From an uncultured Porphyromonadaceae bacterium (GTDB lineage Bacteria; Bacteroidota; Bacteroidia; Bacteroidales; Muribaculaceae): DNA of 64,000 bases. The stretch is taken from contig URQP01000003.1 in the NCBI GenBank assembly GCA_900550025.1, positions 1-64,000 of the forward strand. Reading direction: 5' to 3'. The translations under genes and the position numbers were made by a program. Positions 36,678-46,005 of the stretch are shown in pieces. The notes under the pieces are model-generated. The model was not told the origin of the DNA, did no database searches, and saw only the letters and a list, made by a program, of their open reading frames with translations. Every line of letters begins with the position of its first letter. Position 1 is the first letter of the stretch.

Positions 36678-37419
36678 AAAAATATACGGACTGACAGGAC
36701 ATCCGCTGACCCACTCTTTTTCGAAAGATTTTTTCAACACGAAATTTCAAAAAGAAAAAATCAATGCAGAATACAGGAATTTCGACATCGACGACATTTC
36801 TCATTTACCCGGATTGTTGCAAACAAACAAGACAATATGCGGGCTTAACGTCACAATCCCTTATAAACAGCAAGTCATGCACATTCTTGACGAGACAGAC
36901 CCTACCGCCGCAAAGATAGGAGCAGTAAACGTGATAAAAATAATCAGGGACAAAGACGGCAAAGCAAAGACAAAAGGCTACAACAGCGACATATTCGGCT
37001 TCAGAGAATCGCTACGACCATTATTGAGCGACCATCAACGCAACGCCTTGGTATTAGGGACCGGCGGAGCCTCGAAAGCCGTTGCATTCGTATTGGAAGA
37101 ACTCGGCATCGGATTCGAATATGTCTCAAGAACAAAAGGCACCGGAAGGATTACATATCAAGATCTAACCGAAGACATTATAAAAAGCCATACCTTAATT
37201 GTAAATACGACACCATTGGGAATGTATCCTGACATTACCGGCTATCCGGCCATTCCTTACCAATATATAACGAAGCGACATTTATGTTTCGACCTGATAT
37301 ACAATCCCGAAGAAACACTATTCCTGAAATACTCAAAAGAGCATGGCGCTTCCATAAAAAACGGTATGGAAATGCTGGAATTACAAGCATTGGAAGCTTG
37401 GAGAATCTGGAACACATAA
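36664..37419 (+). CDS. aroE: Shikimate dehydrogenase
   Basis: This 251-residue NADPH enzyme of the shikimate pathway reduces 3-dehydroshikimate. It begins YGLTGHPLTHSFSKDFFN, the substrate-binding Ser motif. It has LNVTIPYKQQVM with the catalytic Lys, DPTAAKIGAVNVI, NSDIFGF, the dinucleotide loop LVLGTGGASKAVA and the C-terminal NGMEMLELQALEAW. Length is slightly short but complete. It lies between the GldB-like gene (14-nt overlap) and comEC (9 nt). Confidence 0.96.
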   Translation: MKDNKKIYGLTGHPLTHSFSKDFFNTKFQKEKINAEYRNFDIDDISHLPGLLQTNKTICGLNVTIPYKQQVMHILDETDPTAAKIGAVNVIKIIRDKDGKAKTKGYNSDIFGFRESLRPLLSDHQRNALVLGTGGASKAVAFVLEELGIGFEYVSRTKGTGRITYQDLTEDIIKSHTLIVNTTPLGMYPDITGYPAIPYQYITKRHLCFDLIYNPEETLFLKYSKEHGASIKNGMEMLELQALEAWRIWNT

Positions 37420-37428
37420 CACCATACG

Positions 37429-39477
37429 ATGCGCTTGTCATTACCAGAATCTCCATTTATCAGAATAGCTGTTCCACTAATAGCCGGAATCGCGCTCTAC
37501 AACTGTGCCAATTTACCGACACTGGTACCCGCTTTAATATTGCTGATTCCGGCAATAATGCTGTATGTAACGGTAAATGCTATCAAAAACCTGTCAATCA
37601 GATACAAAATCAACGGCCTATACCCCATCATATTCTTTTGCCTATATGTCTCAGCCGGATGGATTCTTGCGTATGCCAACCGCCCGCCAACATTAAACAA
37701 AGAGCTTCTGAACCACAAACTTTTTCTTGTTGCGGACATAAAATCAATCGAACACAAAAATGTCACCACAGACGTAATCTCCGAATGCAATATCGAGGGG
37801 CAATATCTTCCGCTCATCATCACATTGCGAGGCAACGACTACAAACTACGGCCGGGCGACCGCATCTGCTGCCATTCCGAAATAGAGCGAATCAAATCAT
37901 CAACCGTCCCGGAAGCGTTCGACTACGCTTCATATATGAGGCATAAGGGATTCAGCTACCGCACATTTGTAGATAAAGGCAATTACTCAAAAATCGGACA
38001 TCATGACAATCTGCAAACAAAATCATTAGAAATAAAAAATTCCATAATCAGCCACTTGCTTCAAACGCACCTGAACCATAGAACCATAAATTTCATAATC
38101 GCAATCCTTACCGGCAACGATGATTACATTTCAGACGAGACGCGGGAATCTTTCTCGCAATCAGGTCTTGCCCACATACTTGCCGTAAGCGGCCTGCACA
38201 TAAGCATTATCGGGCTACTCATAGCATTTTTCCTGAAGCCGTTGGACTATGCCGGATTCCGGAACATCAGGTTGACACTATCAATCCTGTCAATATGGGC
38301 TTTCACCTATATAATAGGTATGCCGCCATCTGCCTGCCGTGCTGCCATCATGACCACATTCCTGTTGGCCGCAATCATTCTCCACAAAAAGCATAACATA
38401 ATGAACGCCTTAGCGGCATCTGCCGTATTTATCCTCATTTTAAGTCCATATTCCCTATATAATGCAGGCTTCCAGCTAAGCTATTTATCAGTTGCCGGCA
38501 TAATATTATTCGCCGACAAACTCACCTTGTTCCGAAACAACAAATTTGTCAACAAAATAACCACCGTAATCTCCGTGTCGATAGCGGCGCAATTAGGAAC
38601 AGCCATCGTTGCAATCTACTACTTCAACATGCTATCCCTTACATTCCTAATCGGAAATACAATAGTAGTCCCGATACTCCCGGTATTTATGCTACTTTCC
38701 ATAATAATCATCGCATTTTCTTACATTGGAATAACGGTCGGATGTCTTGACAGAGCTACAGATATCCTATATGATTGTTTTATAGGCATATCGGATTATT
38801 CGAACAGCATACCGTATTCATTAACCGACAATATATGGATAGACGGAACAACCGCCGTATGCCTGTCAGCGGCAATTTTACTAATCGGGCTATGGCTAAA
38901 CACGGAGAAAAGGCAACAGCGCAAAACAATGCTATACCTGTCAATAATAGCGGCATTCACAGGCTGTCTGCACCTGACTCTCCAGAACAAGACCCGCATG
39001 GAGGAGGGCATATTCCTAACGGACGGTTATTCATCAACCAACATAGTATATTATTGCAACAACAGGGCGTTCGTAATGAACTCAAAGAACGACACTTCAG
39101 AAATCACCTCCTTCATAAACGCCAACAGACGTTTTTTCATCAAACACAGGACAGACAGCATAATCAAAATAAACGGCCAGTACCATGACAATACCGTCTA
39201 TGCCGACTACCCATATATATGCATCCGCGATAAGCGATTCGCATTCGCGACAGGCAATATAAACAAGAGACAAGCCAAAAGGGCAAAGACCGAGTTGGAT
39301 TATCTCATCATCACGAACAATTATTATAATGACATAAAATCACTGAATGGCTGCTATACGTTTTCCCAAATAATAATACCTAACGAAATATACGACCCTG
39401 CCCATTTCATCACCGAATTAGGAAACAGCGATTACATAAGGCTGTCAGAGCAAAACCTCCACATACATTTCAGATGA
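37429..39477 (+). CDS. ComEC/Rec2-family DNA uptake channel protein
   Basis: This 682-residue polytopic inner-membrane protein has a DUF4131-like N-terminal soluble region (about 100-185) after a few helices. The competence domain (about 230-500) carries the hallmark FSQSGLAHILAVSGLHISIIGLL and a long helix series. The C-terminal region (about 525-680) is a degenerate version of the metallo-beta-lactamase-like domain; I do not see HxHxDH, so the nuclease is probably inactive, as in many Bacteroidetes ComEC proteins. No other competence genes are nearby. Its 3' end overlaps the convergent NlpC gene by 8 nt. Confidence 0.92.
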   Translation: MRLSLPESPFIRIAVPLIAGIALYNCANLPTLVPALILLIPAIMLYVTVNAIKNLSIRYKINGLYPIIFFCLYVSAGWILAYANRPPTLNKELLNHKLFLVADIKSIEHKNVTTDVISECNIEGQYLPLIITLRGNDYKLRPGDRICCHSEIERIKSSTVPEAFDYASYMRHKGFSYRTFVDKGNYSKIGHHDNLQTKSLEIKNSIISHLLQTHLNHRTINFIIAILTGNDDYISDETRESFSQSGLAHILAVSGLHISIIGLLIAFFLKPLDYAGFRNIRLTLSILSIWAFTYIIGMPPSACRAAIMTTFLLAAIILHKKHNIMNALAASAVFILILSPYSLYNAGFQLSYLSVAGIILFADKLTLFRNNKFVNKITTVISVSIAAQLGTAIVAIYYFNMLSLTFLIGNTIVVPILPVFMLLSIIIIAFSYIGITVGCLDRATDILYDCFIGISDYSNSIPYSLTDNIWIDGTTAVCLSAAILLIGLWLNTEKRQQRKTMLYLSIIAAFTGCLHLTLQNKTRMEEGIFLTDGYSSTNIVYYCNNRAFVMNSKNDTSEITSFINANRRFFIKHRTDSIIKINGQYHDNTVYADYPYICIRDKRFAFATGNINKRQAKRAKTELDYLIITNNYYNDIKSLNGCYTFSQIIIPNEIYDPAHFITELGNSDYIRLSEQNLHIHFR

Positions 39478-40018
39478 CACGGCCACTGCATACATAAGTA
39501 CGGACATAGTACGCCTCATCCATATCGCTAACTATCACACCTTTACTCGACGATGAATGTATGAATTTTCCGTCTTTCAAATATATCCCCACATGGTTAA
39601 TACGTTTTTTACTACTGCCAGTCGCAAAAAACACCAAATCGCCAGTCCGTAATTCATTCTTAGAAATCTTCTTGCAATTATTTTCCATAATCTGGGCGGA
39701 ATTGCGGTACAGCCGCTTTCCGTAAACATCTTCAAATATATTCACGACCAATCCGGAACAATCAACTCCCTTTCTCGTATTACCGCCATACTTATATGGA
39801 ACGCCCAACCATTCTGCAGACCGATTGAACAATAGTATGTCATCCGATTTTGAGACTTGTATTTTCAGCTTCTCCGAAAGGGATTCATAATCATTTCCTC
39901 CATGCAACTCCGTCGTATAGCCATGCCCCCCTTTGCTAACATTTTTGGAAGTCTTACACCCCGAAAAGGCACACACGACTATCACTAAAGTCATTAAATA
40001 TAAATAATTTACCCGCAT
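39470..40018 (-). CDS. NlpC/P60 (C40) peptidoglycan endopeptidase lipoprotein
   Basis: This 182-residue lipoprotein (lipobox FSGC, Cys21) has an NlpC/P60 domain (about 65-180). The catalytic Cys is in GVDCSGLVVNIF, the His in INHVGIYLKDGKFIHSS, and the preceding WLGVPYKYGG is typical. It should cleave stem-peptide bonds of peptidoglycan. A -7-like TACCTTTA on the minus strand (40041-40048) lies 22 nt before the start and may be its promoter. Confidence 0.93.
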   Translation of the reverse strand: MRVNYLYLMTLVIVVCAFSGCKTSKNVSKGGHGYTTELHGGNDYESLSEKLKIQVSKSDDILLFNRSAEWLGVPYKYGGNTRKGVDCSGLVVNIFEDVYGKRLYRNSAQIMENNCKKISKNELRTGDLVFFATGSSKKRINHVGIYLKDGKFIHSSSSKGVIVSDMDEAYYVRTYVCSGRVI

Positions 40019-40054
40019 ACTTTTAGTTTAAAATTTTCCCTAAAGGTACACAAA

Positions 40055-40087
40055 AAAACGGCGGGATACCAAATGTCCCGCCGTTTT
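40055..40087 (-). terminator. Terminator of the DUF5606 gene
   Basis: AAAACGGCGGGA (40055-40066) pairs with TCCCGCCGTTTT (40076-40087) around a 9-nt loop. A T run follows on the minus strand. It lies 17 nt after the DUF5606 stop. Confidence 0.85.
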
Positions 40088-40104
40088 ACATACCATTCCA
40101 CTAT

Positions 40105-40536
40105 TTATTTCTCCGGATTTTCCTGTTTTTCTTCCGTTTCCTCTGATTCCTGAGCCACAAATTCTGTTATTCCGGCATTTACCAATGTATTATACCAAGA
40201 AATAACCTTCTTTATGTCTGTGAAATAAACTCTTTCCTGATCATAGTCAGGCAGCACCTCCTCAAAGAAAGCGTGCAATTGCTCGTTTGTTTTATATAAT
40301 GAAGCATCAAGCGTTTTACCCTCTTTCTTATATATAGTGTCAAAAACATTGCTCAAAGGCACTTCTTCCTTGTTGGTATAGATTGCAATGTCGCCCAACG
40401 ACACAACTTTGTCATGGGCGTATGCCGGCATACGTTTCTTCGTCTGCAGCGACTCTACAATAAGCATATTCTTGCCTTGCGAAACAAGTCTGTAGAGACC
40501 GGGCTTGCCTGATATCGATAAGATATTTTTAATCAT
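40105..40536 (-). CDS. DUF5606 domain protein
   Basis: This 143-residue cytosolic protein is typical of the DUF5606 family in Bacteroidetes. It has the N-terminal LSISGKPGLYRLVSQGKNMLIVES, a helical middle (about 60-100) and a Glu-rich C-terminal tail (EETEEKQENPEK). Function unknown. It is usually near translation or cell-envelope genes; here it lies next to coaE but has its own terminator and a candidate -7 box 34 nt upstream of the start. Confidence 0.82.
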   Translation of the reverse strand: MIKNILSISGKPGLYRLVSQGKNMLIVESLQTKKRMPAYAHDKVVSLGDIAIYTNKEEVPLSNVFDTIYKKEGKTLDASLYKTNEQLHAFFEEVLPDYDQERVYFTDIKKVISWYNTLVNAGITEFVAQESEETEEKQENPEK

Positions 40537-40569
40537 AGCTTTTGAATTTATAAATTACAAAATTTCCGG

Positions 40570-40577
40570 CAAAGATA
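40570..40577 (-). promoter_or_regulatory. Candidate -7 box of the DUF5606 gene
   Basis: TATCTTTG on the minus strand. No convincing -33 box at 19-20 nt. Confidence 0.4.
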
Positions 40578-40611
40578 CAATTTCTTTTCCGTTAAAAGCG
40601 CACTAAACATA

Positions 40612-41187
40612 TTAAAATAATTGCAGCAACGAGTCAATTTGCGGAATGATTGCCATATCCCCATTATTATCAATACTGTATACCGGCAATCCTTTGAACA
40701 CCACGCCATCATTTTGCATAGCCATTCTGTCCAATACCGCTTTCCTCGTCAGACCATTCCTCCGCTCCACACGGGAAATCCTTGTTTCCTTATCAGCACA
40801 GACGGCCAATACGGCATCAACCACATCCACCAGTCCGCTTTCCTTAAGGATAGCAGTTTCAACAAACGACATGGATGATTTCTGCGCAGAATACCACTTC
40901 AACACATCATTCACAACCGCAGGATGTACTATTCCGTTCAACTGTTCCAAAGCCGCGCCATTGCCAAAGACCAACCACGCAAGTTGTTTTCTGTCGATTA
41001 TTCCATCCTGCACGACGCTATCTCCGAAAACCTCTTTCAATTTTGCTTTTATCTCCGGAGAATTGTCCATAAGCGATTTAGCCATGGCATCACAGTCATA
41101 GACAGGAAATCCCATAACTCTCAAGACATCCGACACCACACTTTTCCCGCTTCCGATTCCCCCGGATATGGCAACAAGTTTCTTCAT
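40612..41187 (-). CDS. coaE: Dephospho-CoA kinase
   Basis: This 191-residue kinase catalyses the last step of CoA synthesis, phosphorylation of the ribose 3'-OH of dephospho-CoA. The P-loop GGIGSGKSVVSDVL is at residues 8-21, followed by VYDCDAMAK with the catalytic Asp and VETAILKESGL. It overlaps the upstream YbbR gene by 4 nt, so they are coupled. coaBC, another CoA biosynthesis gene, lies about 6 kb away on the same strand. Confidence 0.95.
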   Translation of the reverse strand: MKKLVAISGGIGSGKSVVSDVLRVMGFPVYDCDAMAKSLMDNSPEIKAKLKEVFGDSVVQDGIIDRKQLAWLVFGNGAALEQLNGIVHPAVVNDVLKWYSAQKSSMSFVETAILKESGLVDVVDAVLAVCADKETRISRVERRNGLTRKAVLDRMAMQNDGVVFKGLPVYSIDNNGDMAIIPQIDSLLQLF

Positions 41188-42155
41188 CTGCGCTCTATTA
41201 TGTATTCCACGCTGTCGTTCTCCAACTTAATATTCTTATATGCCTCAGGAGCCGATTCAATCCTTACAGGCAATTTGGCAGACACCCCAATGTCTTTATA
41301 GTCGACAGCAGCCTCGAACCGTTCGTCAGCCAACACATTATAAAGGCTCATAGGCAATAAATACGACGCACTGACTACTGACGGGAAAACCATCACAGTA
41401 ACACCATCAGGGACATTTTTGACCGACACCGGAATTGAAGAGCGTTTCATCACAAGCGGCTCGACAGGCAGAACTACATTGACAGAATCAGGAACAACCT
41501 TTACATCCTGAATCTTTTGCAGCGACACCTTGAGGTTCAACGAGTCGGTCAGGTTCCTGCTTACTATTTTCTCGGTACTGACAGCAACAATTCCATTTAA
41601 ATGCATCGCATCAGAATAGATAGTCACGGAATCCGGTGTAGCCATAGGCTTGCCGTTTACGACATACTGGAAATTTGCCGTATAATCGCCAATGACCGCC
41701 ACGGGAACTTTCTTACCGGGCAGAGAAGTATATTTAATTGACAAATATTCAGGAGAAAAAGACACGATATTGGCATTCGTCCCGAATTTATCAACCAACA
41801 AATCCGCCAATTCCTGCTTTGATATTTTCAATAAATCATTCCCGTTAGAATAATTTTTGAAATCAACCACTATCTCCGGAATCTCCCCGACCAAATACTT
41901 AAGCAACATATAGCCATGGCTCCTTACCGCCACATTGAACTCAGAAGGATAATCATTTATTATGGTCACATTTTCCGGAATCCCGGCAATCCTGAATTTC
42001 ACATGGTAATTATACTGCACGAAATTGTTCAATGCAAGTATAGCCCAAAACACGAACGAAATTATGACAAACACGAGATACAACAACACATCCCTCCCTC
42101 TTGCAGAAGAAAAGAAATCCCTGATTTCAGTGATTTTATCCGTCTTTAGCCTCAT
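41184..42155 (-). CDS. YbbR-domain (CdaR-like) membrane protein
   Basis: This 323-residue protein has a single N-terminal membrane helix (about 20-42) and a periplasmic part with YbbR-like repeats (for example the ISRNLTDSLNLKVSL-like and PVAVIGDYTANF segments). CdaR/YbbR proteins regulate the diadenylate cyclase CdaA in Firmicutes; here no cdaA is adjacent, so the role is open. It is coupled to coaE. Confidence 0.85.
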   Translation of the reverse strand: MRLKTDKITEIRDFFSSARGRDVLLYLVFVIISFVFWAILALNNFVQYNYHVKFRIAGIPENVTIINDYPSEFNVAVRSHGYMLLKYLVGEIPEIVVDFKNYSNGNDLLKISKQELADLLVDKFGTNANIVSFSPEYLSIKYTSLPGKKVPVAVIGDYTANFQYVVNGKPMATPDSVTIYSDAMHLNGIVAVSTEKIVSRNLTDSLNLKVSLQKIQDVKVVPDSVNVVLPVEPLVMKRSSIPVSVKNVPDGVTVMVFPSVVSASYLLPMSLYNVLADERFEAAVDYKDIGVSAKLPVRIESAPEAYKNIKLENDSVEYIIERR

Positions 42156-42164
42156 AATTTCTTT

Positions 42165-42207
42165 TTATCAAAAAGCCATTCAATGAACATCGGCGTTCAT
42201 GAATGGC
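42165..42207 (-). terminator. Terminator of yajC
   Basis: The inverted repeat GCCATTC-A-ATGAAC / GTTCAT-GAATGGC (42175-42207) has one bulged base and a 6-nt loop, followed on the minus strand by TTTTT. It starts about 30 nt after the yajC stop. Confidence 0.75.
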
Positions 42208-42237
42208 CCTATATCGGAACTAACCGTTTCTTATCAG

Positions 42238-42567
42238 TTACTTTTGAGCCTGAGCCTGTGACGCATCAGCCGCAGAAGGGTATACAGACCCCTTATCAAT
42301 CCTGATTTTCACATTATCGGCAATTTCAAGAACGATGTACGTATCTTTAACCTCTTTGATTTTGCCATAGATACCACCGGCTGTTATGACTTTGTCGCCA
42401 ACCTGCAAAGCCTCGCGGAATTTACGTATTTCTTTCTGCTTCTTTGATTGCGGACGAATCAAAAAGAAATAAAAAATCACAATCAACAACACGATGAACA
42501 ATATGTTCATCAAACCTGCGCTGCCTGTTCCTCCAGCCTGCTCCAATAAAATTGAATTAAGTTGCAT
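42238..42567 (-). CDS. yajC: Preprotein translocase auxiliary subunit YajC
   Basis: This 109-residue protein has one membrane helix (about 22-42) followed by the family motif FLIRPQSKKQKEIRKFREALQVGDKVITAGGIYGKI. It associates with SecDF in the inner membrane. Length is normal. It is transcribed after nusB but has its own candidate promoter. Confidence 0.96.
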   Translation of the reverse strand: MQLNSILLEQAGGTGSAGLMNILFIVLLIVIFYFFLIRPQSKKQKEIRKFREALQVGDKVITAGGIYGKIKEVKDTYIVLEIADNVKIRIDKGSVYPSAADASQAQAQK

Positions 42568-42595
42568 ATAACTATTGATTTTTAATTTGTTTTTG

Positions 42596-42628
42596 CAAAG
42601 ATATGATTTTACTCTTTATTTCTGCAAT
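42596..42628 (-). promoter_or_regulatory. Candidate promoter of yajC
   Basis: On the minus strand, ATTG (42625-42628), a 21-nt gap, then TATCTTTG (42596-42603). The upstream part overlaps the nusB 3' end. Confidence 0.4.
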
Positions 42629-43542
42629 TTACCCTCACTTTTTAGATAATTTATAATAGGGATTAAAATCCCGTTAATAAATTGTCCGCTCTTGGCAGTG
42701 CTATAGTCCTTGGCAATCTCCACGTACTCGTTGATTGTTACCACAATAGGCACCGACGGCACATAGAGCAACTCTGTTATGGAGACCAACAAAATCACCA
42801 CATCCATAAACGCAAGCCTGTCGGTTTCCCAAGAATCTTTCTGTACGAACATATCAATCCATTTCATATATTCGTCCATATTGGCTATAGAGCGGGTGTA
42901 CAATATATCTGCAAACTCCCTATCCTCATCATCCTTATACTTCGGAAGCAAGTCTTTGTAATCGCCCTGACCGAATTTTCGTATAGTTTTAAGCACAAAT
43001 GTGCCTACCGTGTTCAAGTCGTCGTTCCAATAAACAGACTTTTCTTCAAGAGCATCGGTCAAATCGTCGTCGAGAAATACAATCTTCTTCAAGAGTTGTC
43101 TCCAAAATTCGGCATCTTCTTCAAATGTGGAATTTTCTTTCGACATATACTCCTCGTATATTTCCGAATTCAAGATTTTATCAAGAACAAGCCTCAGATA
43201 CACTTCGCAGTCACTCCACGACAAGCTGTTGTCCTTGACAAATTCCTGCAACGGCTCACAAGATTCCAGTGTCTTTACAAATGAATTGTCTATAAACTTA
43301 GTATTAGGGAAAAGATCTTCTTTAGTGGGTAAATATTTATTTTTTGCGGCATCAAGCCTTTTTTCTTGCAAACGAGTCAGTTCTACAGGAAGAAGCAACA
43401 AATAATAATAAAGCTCATACGCTTTATCCAAACTTTTTTCATATTCCTTTTTTGCGTCAGATAAAGTCTTGGACGATTTACTTATCAAATAAGAATAAAC
43501 CATCTGCACGGCCTTTATTCTGATGAGAATTCTGTTTATCAT
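42616..43542 (-). CDS. nusB: Transcription antitermination factor NusB, long Bacteroidetes form
   Basis: This protein of about 308 residues has an NusB RNA-binding domain in the C-terminal part (about 165-305, WNDDLNTVGTFVLKTIRKF and ILLVSITELLYVPSVPIVVTINEYVEIAKDYSTAKSG). A long N-terminal extension (about 1-160) starts with the related MINRILIRIKAVQMVYSYL. E. coli NusB is about 139 residues; the longer form is usual in Bacteroidetes. I start at ATG 43,542 because a promoter box overlaps the nine-residue upstream extension. Confidence 0.92.
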   Translation of the reverse strand: MINRILIRIKAVQMVYSYLISKSSKTLSDAKKEYEKSLDKAYELYYYLLLLPVELTRLQEKRLDAAKNKYLPTKEDLFPNTKFIDNSFVKTLESCEPLQEFVKDNSLSWSDCEVYLRLVLDKILNSEIYEEYMSKENSTFEEDAEFWRQLLKKIVFLDDDLTDALEEKSVYWNDDLNTVGTFVLKTIRKFGQGDYKDLLPKYKDDEDREFADILYTRSIANMDEYMKWIDMFVQKDSWETDRLAFMDVVILLVSITELLYVPSVPIVVTINEYVEIAKDYSTAKSGQFINGILIPIINYLKSEGKLQK

Positions 43543-43566
43543 TGTACTACTTTTAAATTTACGGTG

Positions 43567-43598
43567 CAAAATTACGTTCTTTTATCGGATTTGGCAAA
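43567..43598 (-). promoter_or_regulatory. Bacteroidetes-type promoter of nusB
   Basis: On the minus strand, TTTG (43595-43598), a 20-nt gap, then TAATTTTG (43567-43574). Full match; supports the nusB start at 43,542. Confidence 0.75.
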
Positions 43599-43602
43599 TA
43601 CG

Positions 43603-44352
43603 TCATAATCCGCGCTGCCTGACAACTTCATATATCAAGACACCGGCTGCCACCGAGACATTCAGAGAGCCGATTTTACCTTTCAACGGGATAGCCGCCA
43701 AATTGTCGCATTCACGCAAATTCTCGTTTGAAATGCCCGACTCCTCCGACCCCATTATGATTGCTGTCGGCACAGTGTAGTCGAACGTCGTATATACGGA
43801 ACTACCTTTCTCCGTTGCGCCGACAACCGTGATTCCGCTATTCTTCAAATAACGTATTGCCATTCTCAGACTTTTCACCCTCACGACAGGAATATGCAAC
43901 AACGCGCCCGCCGAAGTTTTCACAGAATCGGCATTTACAGATACGCTGTTCGTTTCCGGAATGATTATGGCATCGACACCCGCACATTCGCACGTCCTTG
44001 CAATCGCGCCGAAATTCCGCACGTCTGTTATTCCGTCCAACACTATGATGAACGGCACCTTGCCGTTCTCGAATATTTCCGGAACAACATTATCAATCTC
44101 TGCATAAGTCACAGGTGACAGAAAAGCCACCACTCCCTGATGGTTTTTCCGTGTTATTCTGTTAAGCCTTTCCACCGGGACCTTTTGGCACAATACTCCA
44201 TATTCCCTCATGACAGCTTGCAATTCAAGGACAAGTTCTCCTGACAAATCTTTCTTCATCAAGACTTTATCTATATCCTTTCCAGCCTTTATCGCTTCGA
44301 TTACGGCTCTTATTCCAAAAATATAATCAGAAGTGTTTTTATTGTAAATCAT
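43603..44352 (-). CDS. rlmB: 23S rRNA 2'-O-ribose methyltransferase (SpoU/TrmH family, RlmB-like)
   Basis: This 249-residue enzyme has an N-terminal SpoU substrate-binding domain (about 8-80) and a knotted SpoU methyltransferase domain (about 95-245). Motif 1 is VLDGITDVRNFGAIARTCE, motif 2 AIIMGSEESGISNENLRECD, and motif 3 IPLKGKIGSLNVSVAAGVLIYE. RlmB methylates G2251 of 23S rRNA in E. coli; the exact base here is inferred. It overlaps recN by 4 nt. Confidence 0.93.
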   Translation of the reverse strand: MIYNKNTSDYIFGIRAVIEAIKAGKDIDKVLMKKDLSGELVLELQAVMREYGVLCQKVPVERLNRITRKNHQGVVAFLSPVTYAEIDNVVPEIFENGKVPFIIVLDGITDVRNFGAIARTCECAGVDAIIIPETNSVSVNADSVKTSAGALLHIPVVRVKSLRMAIRYLKNSGITVVGATEKGSSVYTTFDYTVPTAIIMGSEESGISNENLRECDNLAAIPLKGKIGSLNVSVAAGVLIYEVVRQRGL

Positions 44353-46004
44353 AAATTCAGTAATGATTTTGCGTTATTCATAGCGGCATCGTCTATTTTA
44401 GAGCCACTAAGCATTCCCGCGATTTCTCTAATACGTCCTTCCTTGTCCAATTCTCTTATATTTGTGACAGTCGAATCTCCGACATCCTCTTTATACACCT
44501 TATAATGATGCGTTCCCAAGGCAGCCACTTGCGGCAAATGCGTGATTGTTATCACTTGTATCCGCATAGATATGTCCTTCATCATCTGCCCGATTTTATT
44601 AGCTATATCCCCGGAAACACCTGTATCTACTTCATCGAAAATGATTGAAGGCAATTGTATTTTTTCTGCAATTATGGATTTTATGCAAAGCATCAGCCTC
44701 GATATTTCGCCGCCTGAAGCCGTGCGCTCGACAGGCATCAACTCTTGGTTCTTATTGAATGAGAAAAGGAAACGGATTTTATCCTGTCCGCTCTTCTCAT
44801 AGCCTGACCGTACAAAATCCACTTTACACAAAAGATTCTTCATGCCCAACGGAATAGCAGTATGCATCAGTTTCTTGGAGAATTCCTCTGCAGCGGCTTT
44901 CCGTACAGACGTCAGCTTATCAGCGGCAATTGCAAGAGCACCTTTGACACCCTCCATCTGTTTCTCCAGCCCAGATATTTCCTCGTCAGAATTTTCTATT
45001 TCAAACAACGATTTCTCAAAGCCCGCTTTTATTTCAGCCAATTCCGTCACATCTTTTGCGTGGAAACGCTGCAACAATGAATATACGGCGTTAAGCTGGT
45101 CGTTTATCCTCTCCAATTCTTCCGGGTCGTCATTCAGTGTATCAATATAATCGCTAAGAGTAGATAAAATGTCTTTCGCCTCGATATAAATATTATCAAT
45201 GCGCTGTGACAAGCCTTTCGACTCGTCGAACACATCGTTCAAGCGTCCTATCTGCTGCCCCAGATAAGACAAACTGGAAACAATCGAATGGTCGTCATTT
45301 CCCAAAACGGAAACAGAATTCCACAAATGTTCTTTTATTTCAGAAACATTCTCGAGAGTAGTCCTCTCTTTTTCCATTTCATCGACACTTTGCTGGTCAA
45401 GATTGACTGATTCGAACTGTCTCAACTGGAACCGCAGATAATCCTCGTCAGCTTTATTCTTTTCAATCCGCGCCTTTGTCGCTTCAATCAGCTTTCCAAG
45501 TTTGTTGTACCTGTCATATATTTCCGCATATTCTTTCTTCAAGACTTCGTCTGAAGCAAGTCCGTCGATAATGTCCAACTGGTATGCCGGGCTAAGAAGC
45601 AATGCATTGCTATGCTGCGAATGTATGTCGATTAGGCGGGAAGCAAATTCCGCAAGTACCGACAAAGTTACCGGAGTGTCATTGACGAAAGCCCTTGACC
45701 TGCCGTTAGGAAGGAGTTCCCTTCGCAATATGCAATCTTCACCGCCGGAATCCAAATCATTCTCATCCAAAAGCGTATCGATACCATATCCGTCAACATT
45801 GAAAACAGCCTCCACTACGGTTTTCTTGTCCGAATTGCGTATGGATTTCATATCCGCGCGCTGTCCTAAAAGGAGTGACAAAGCCCCCATTATGATCGAC
45901 TTTCCAGCTCCGGTCTCTCCAGTTATTATGGACAAACCGCCATCAAGAGAAATCTCGATGCTGTCAATCAACGCATAATTAGATATAGCAAGACGCTTCA
46001 GCAT
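44349..46004 (-). CDS. recN: DNA repair protein RecN
   Basis: This 551-residue SMC-like ATPase acts in double-strand-break repair. Walker A is TGETGAGKSIIMGAL (about residues 30-44), coiled-coil arms span about 150-380, the ABC signature is ASGGEISRLMLCIKSI, and Walker B is IIFDEVDTGVSG. Length is normal. It lies in the conserved run dnaN-exonuclease-coaBC-DUF4835-recN-rlmB, with 1-nt spacing from DUF4835 and a 4-nt overlap with rlmB. Confidence 0.96.
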   Translation of the reverse strand: MLKRLAISNYALIDSIEISLDGGLSIITGETGAGKSIIMGALSLLLGQRADMKSIRNSDKKTVVEAVFNVDGYGIDTLLDENDLDSGGEDCILRRELLPNGRSRAFVNDTPVTLSVLAEFASRLIDIHSQHSNALLLSPAYQLDIIDGLASDEVLKKEYAEIYDRYNKLGKLIEATKARIEKNKADEDYLRFQLRQFESVNLDQQSVDEMEKERTTLENVSEIKEHLWNSVSVLGNDDHSIVSSLSYLGQQIGRLNDVFDESKGLSQRIDNIYIEAKDILSTLSDYIDTLNDDPEELERINDQLNAVYSLLQRFHAKDVTELAEIKAGFEKSLFEIENSDEEISGLEKQMEGVKGALAIAADKLTSVRKAAAEEFSKKLMHTAIPLGMKNLLCKVDFVRSGYEKSGQDKIRFLFSFNKNQELMPVERTASGGEISRLMLCIKSIIAEKIQLPSIIFDEVDTGVSGDIANKIGQMMKDISMRIQVITITHLPQVAALGTHHYKVYKEDVGDSTVTNIRELDKEGRIREIAGMLSGSKIDDAAMNNAKSLLNL

Positions 46005-46005
46005 A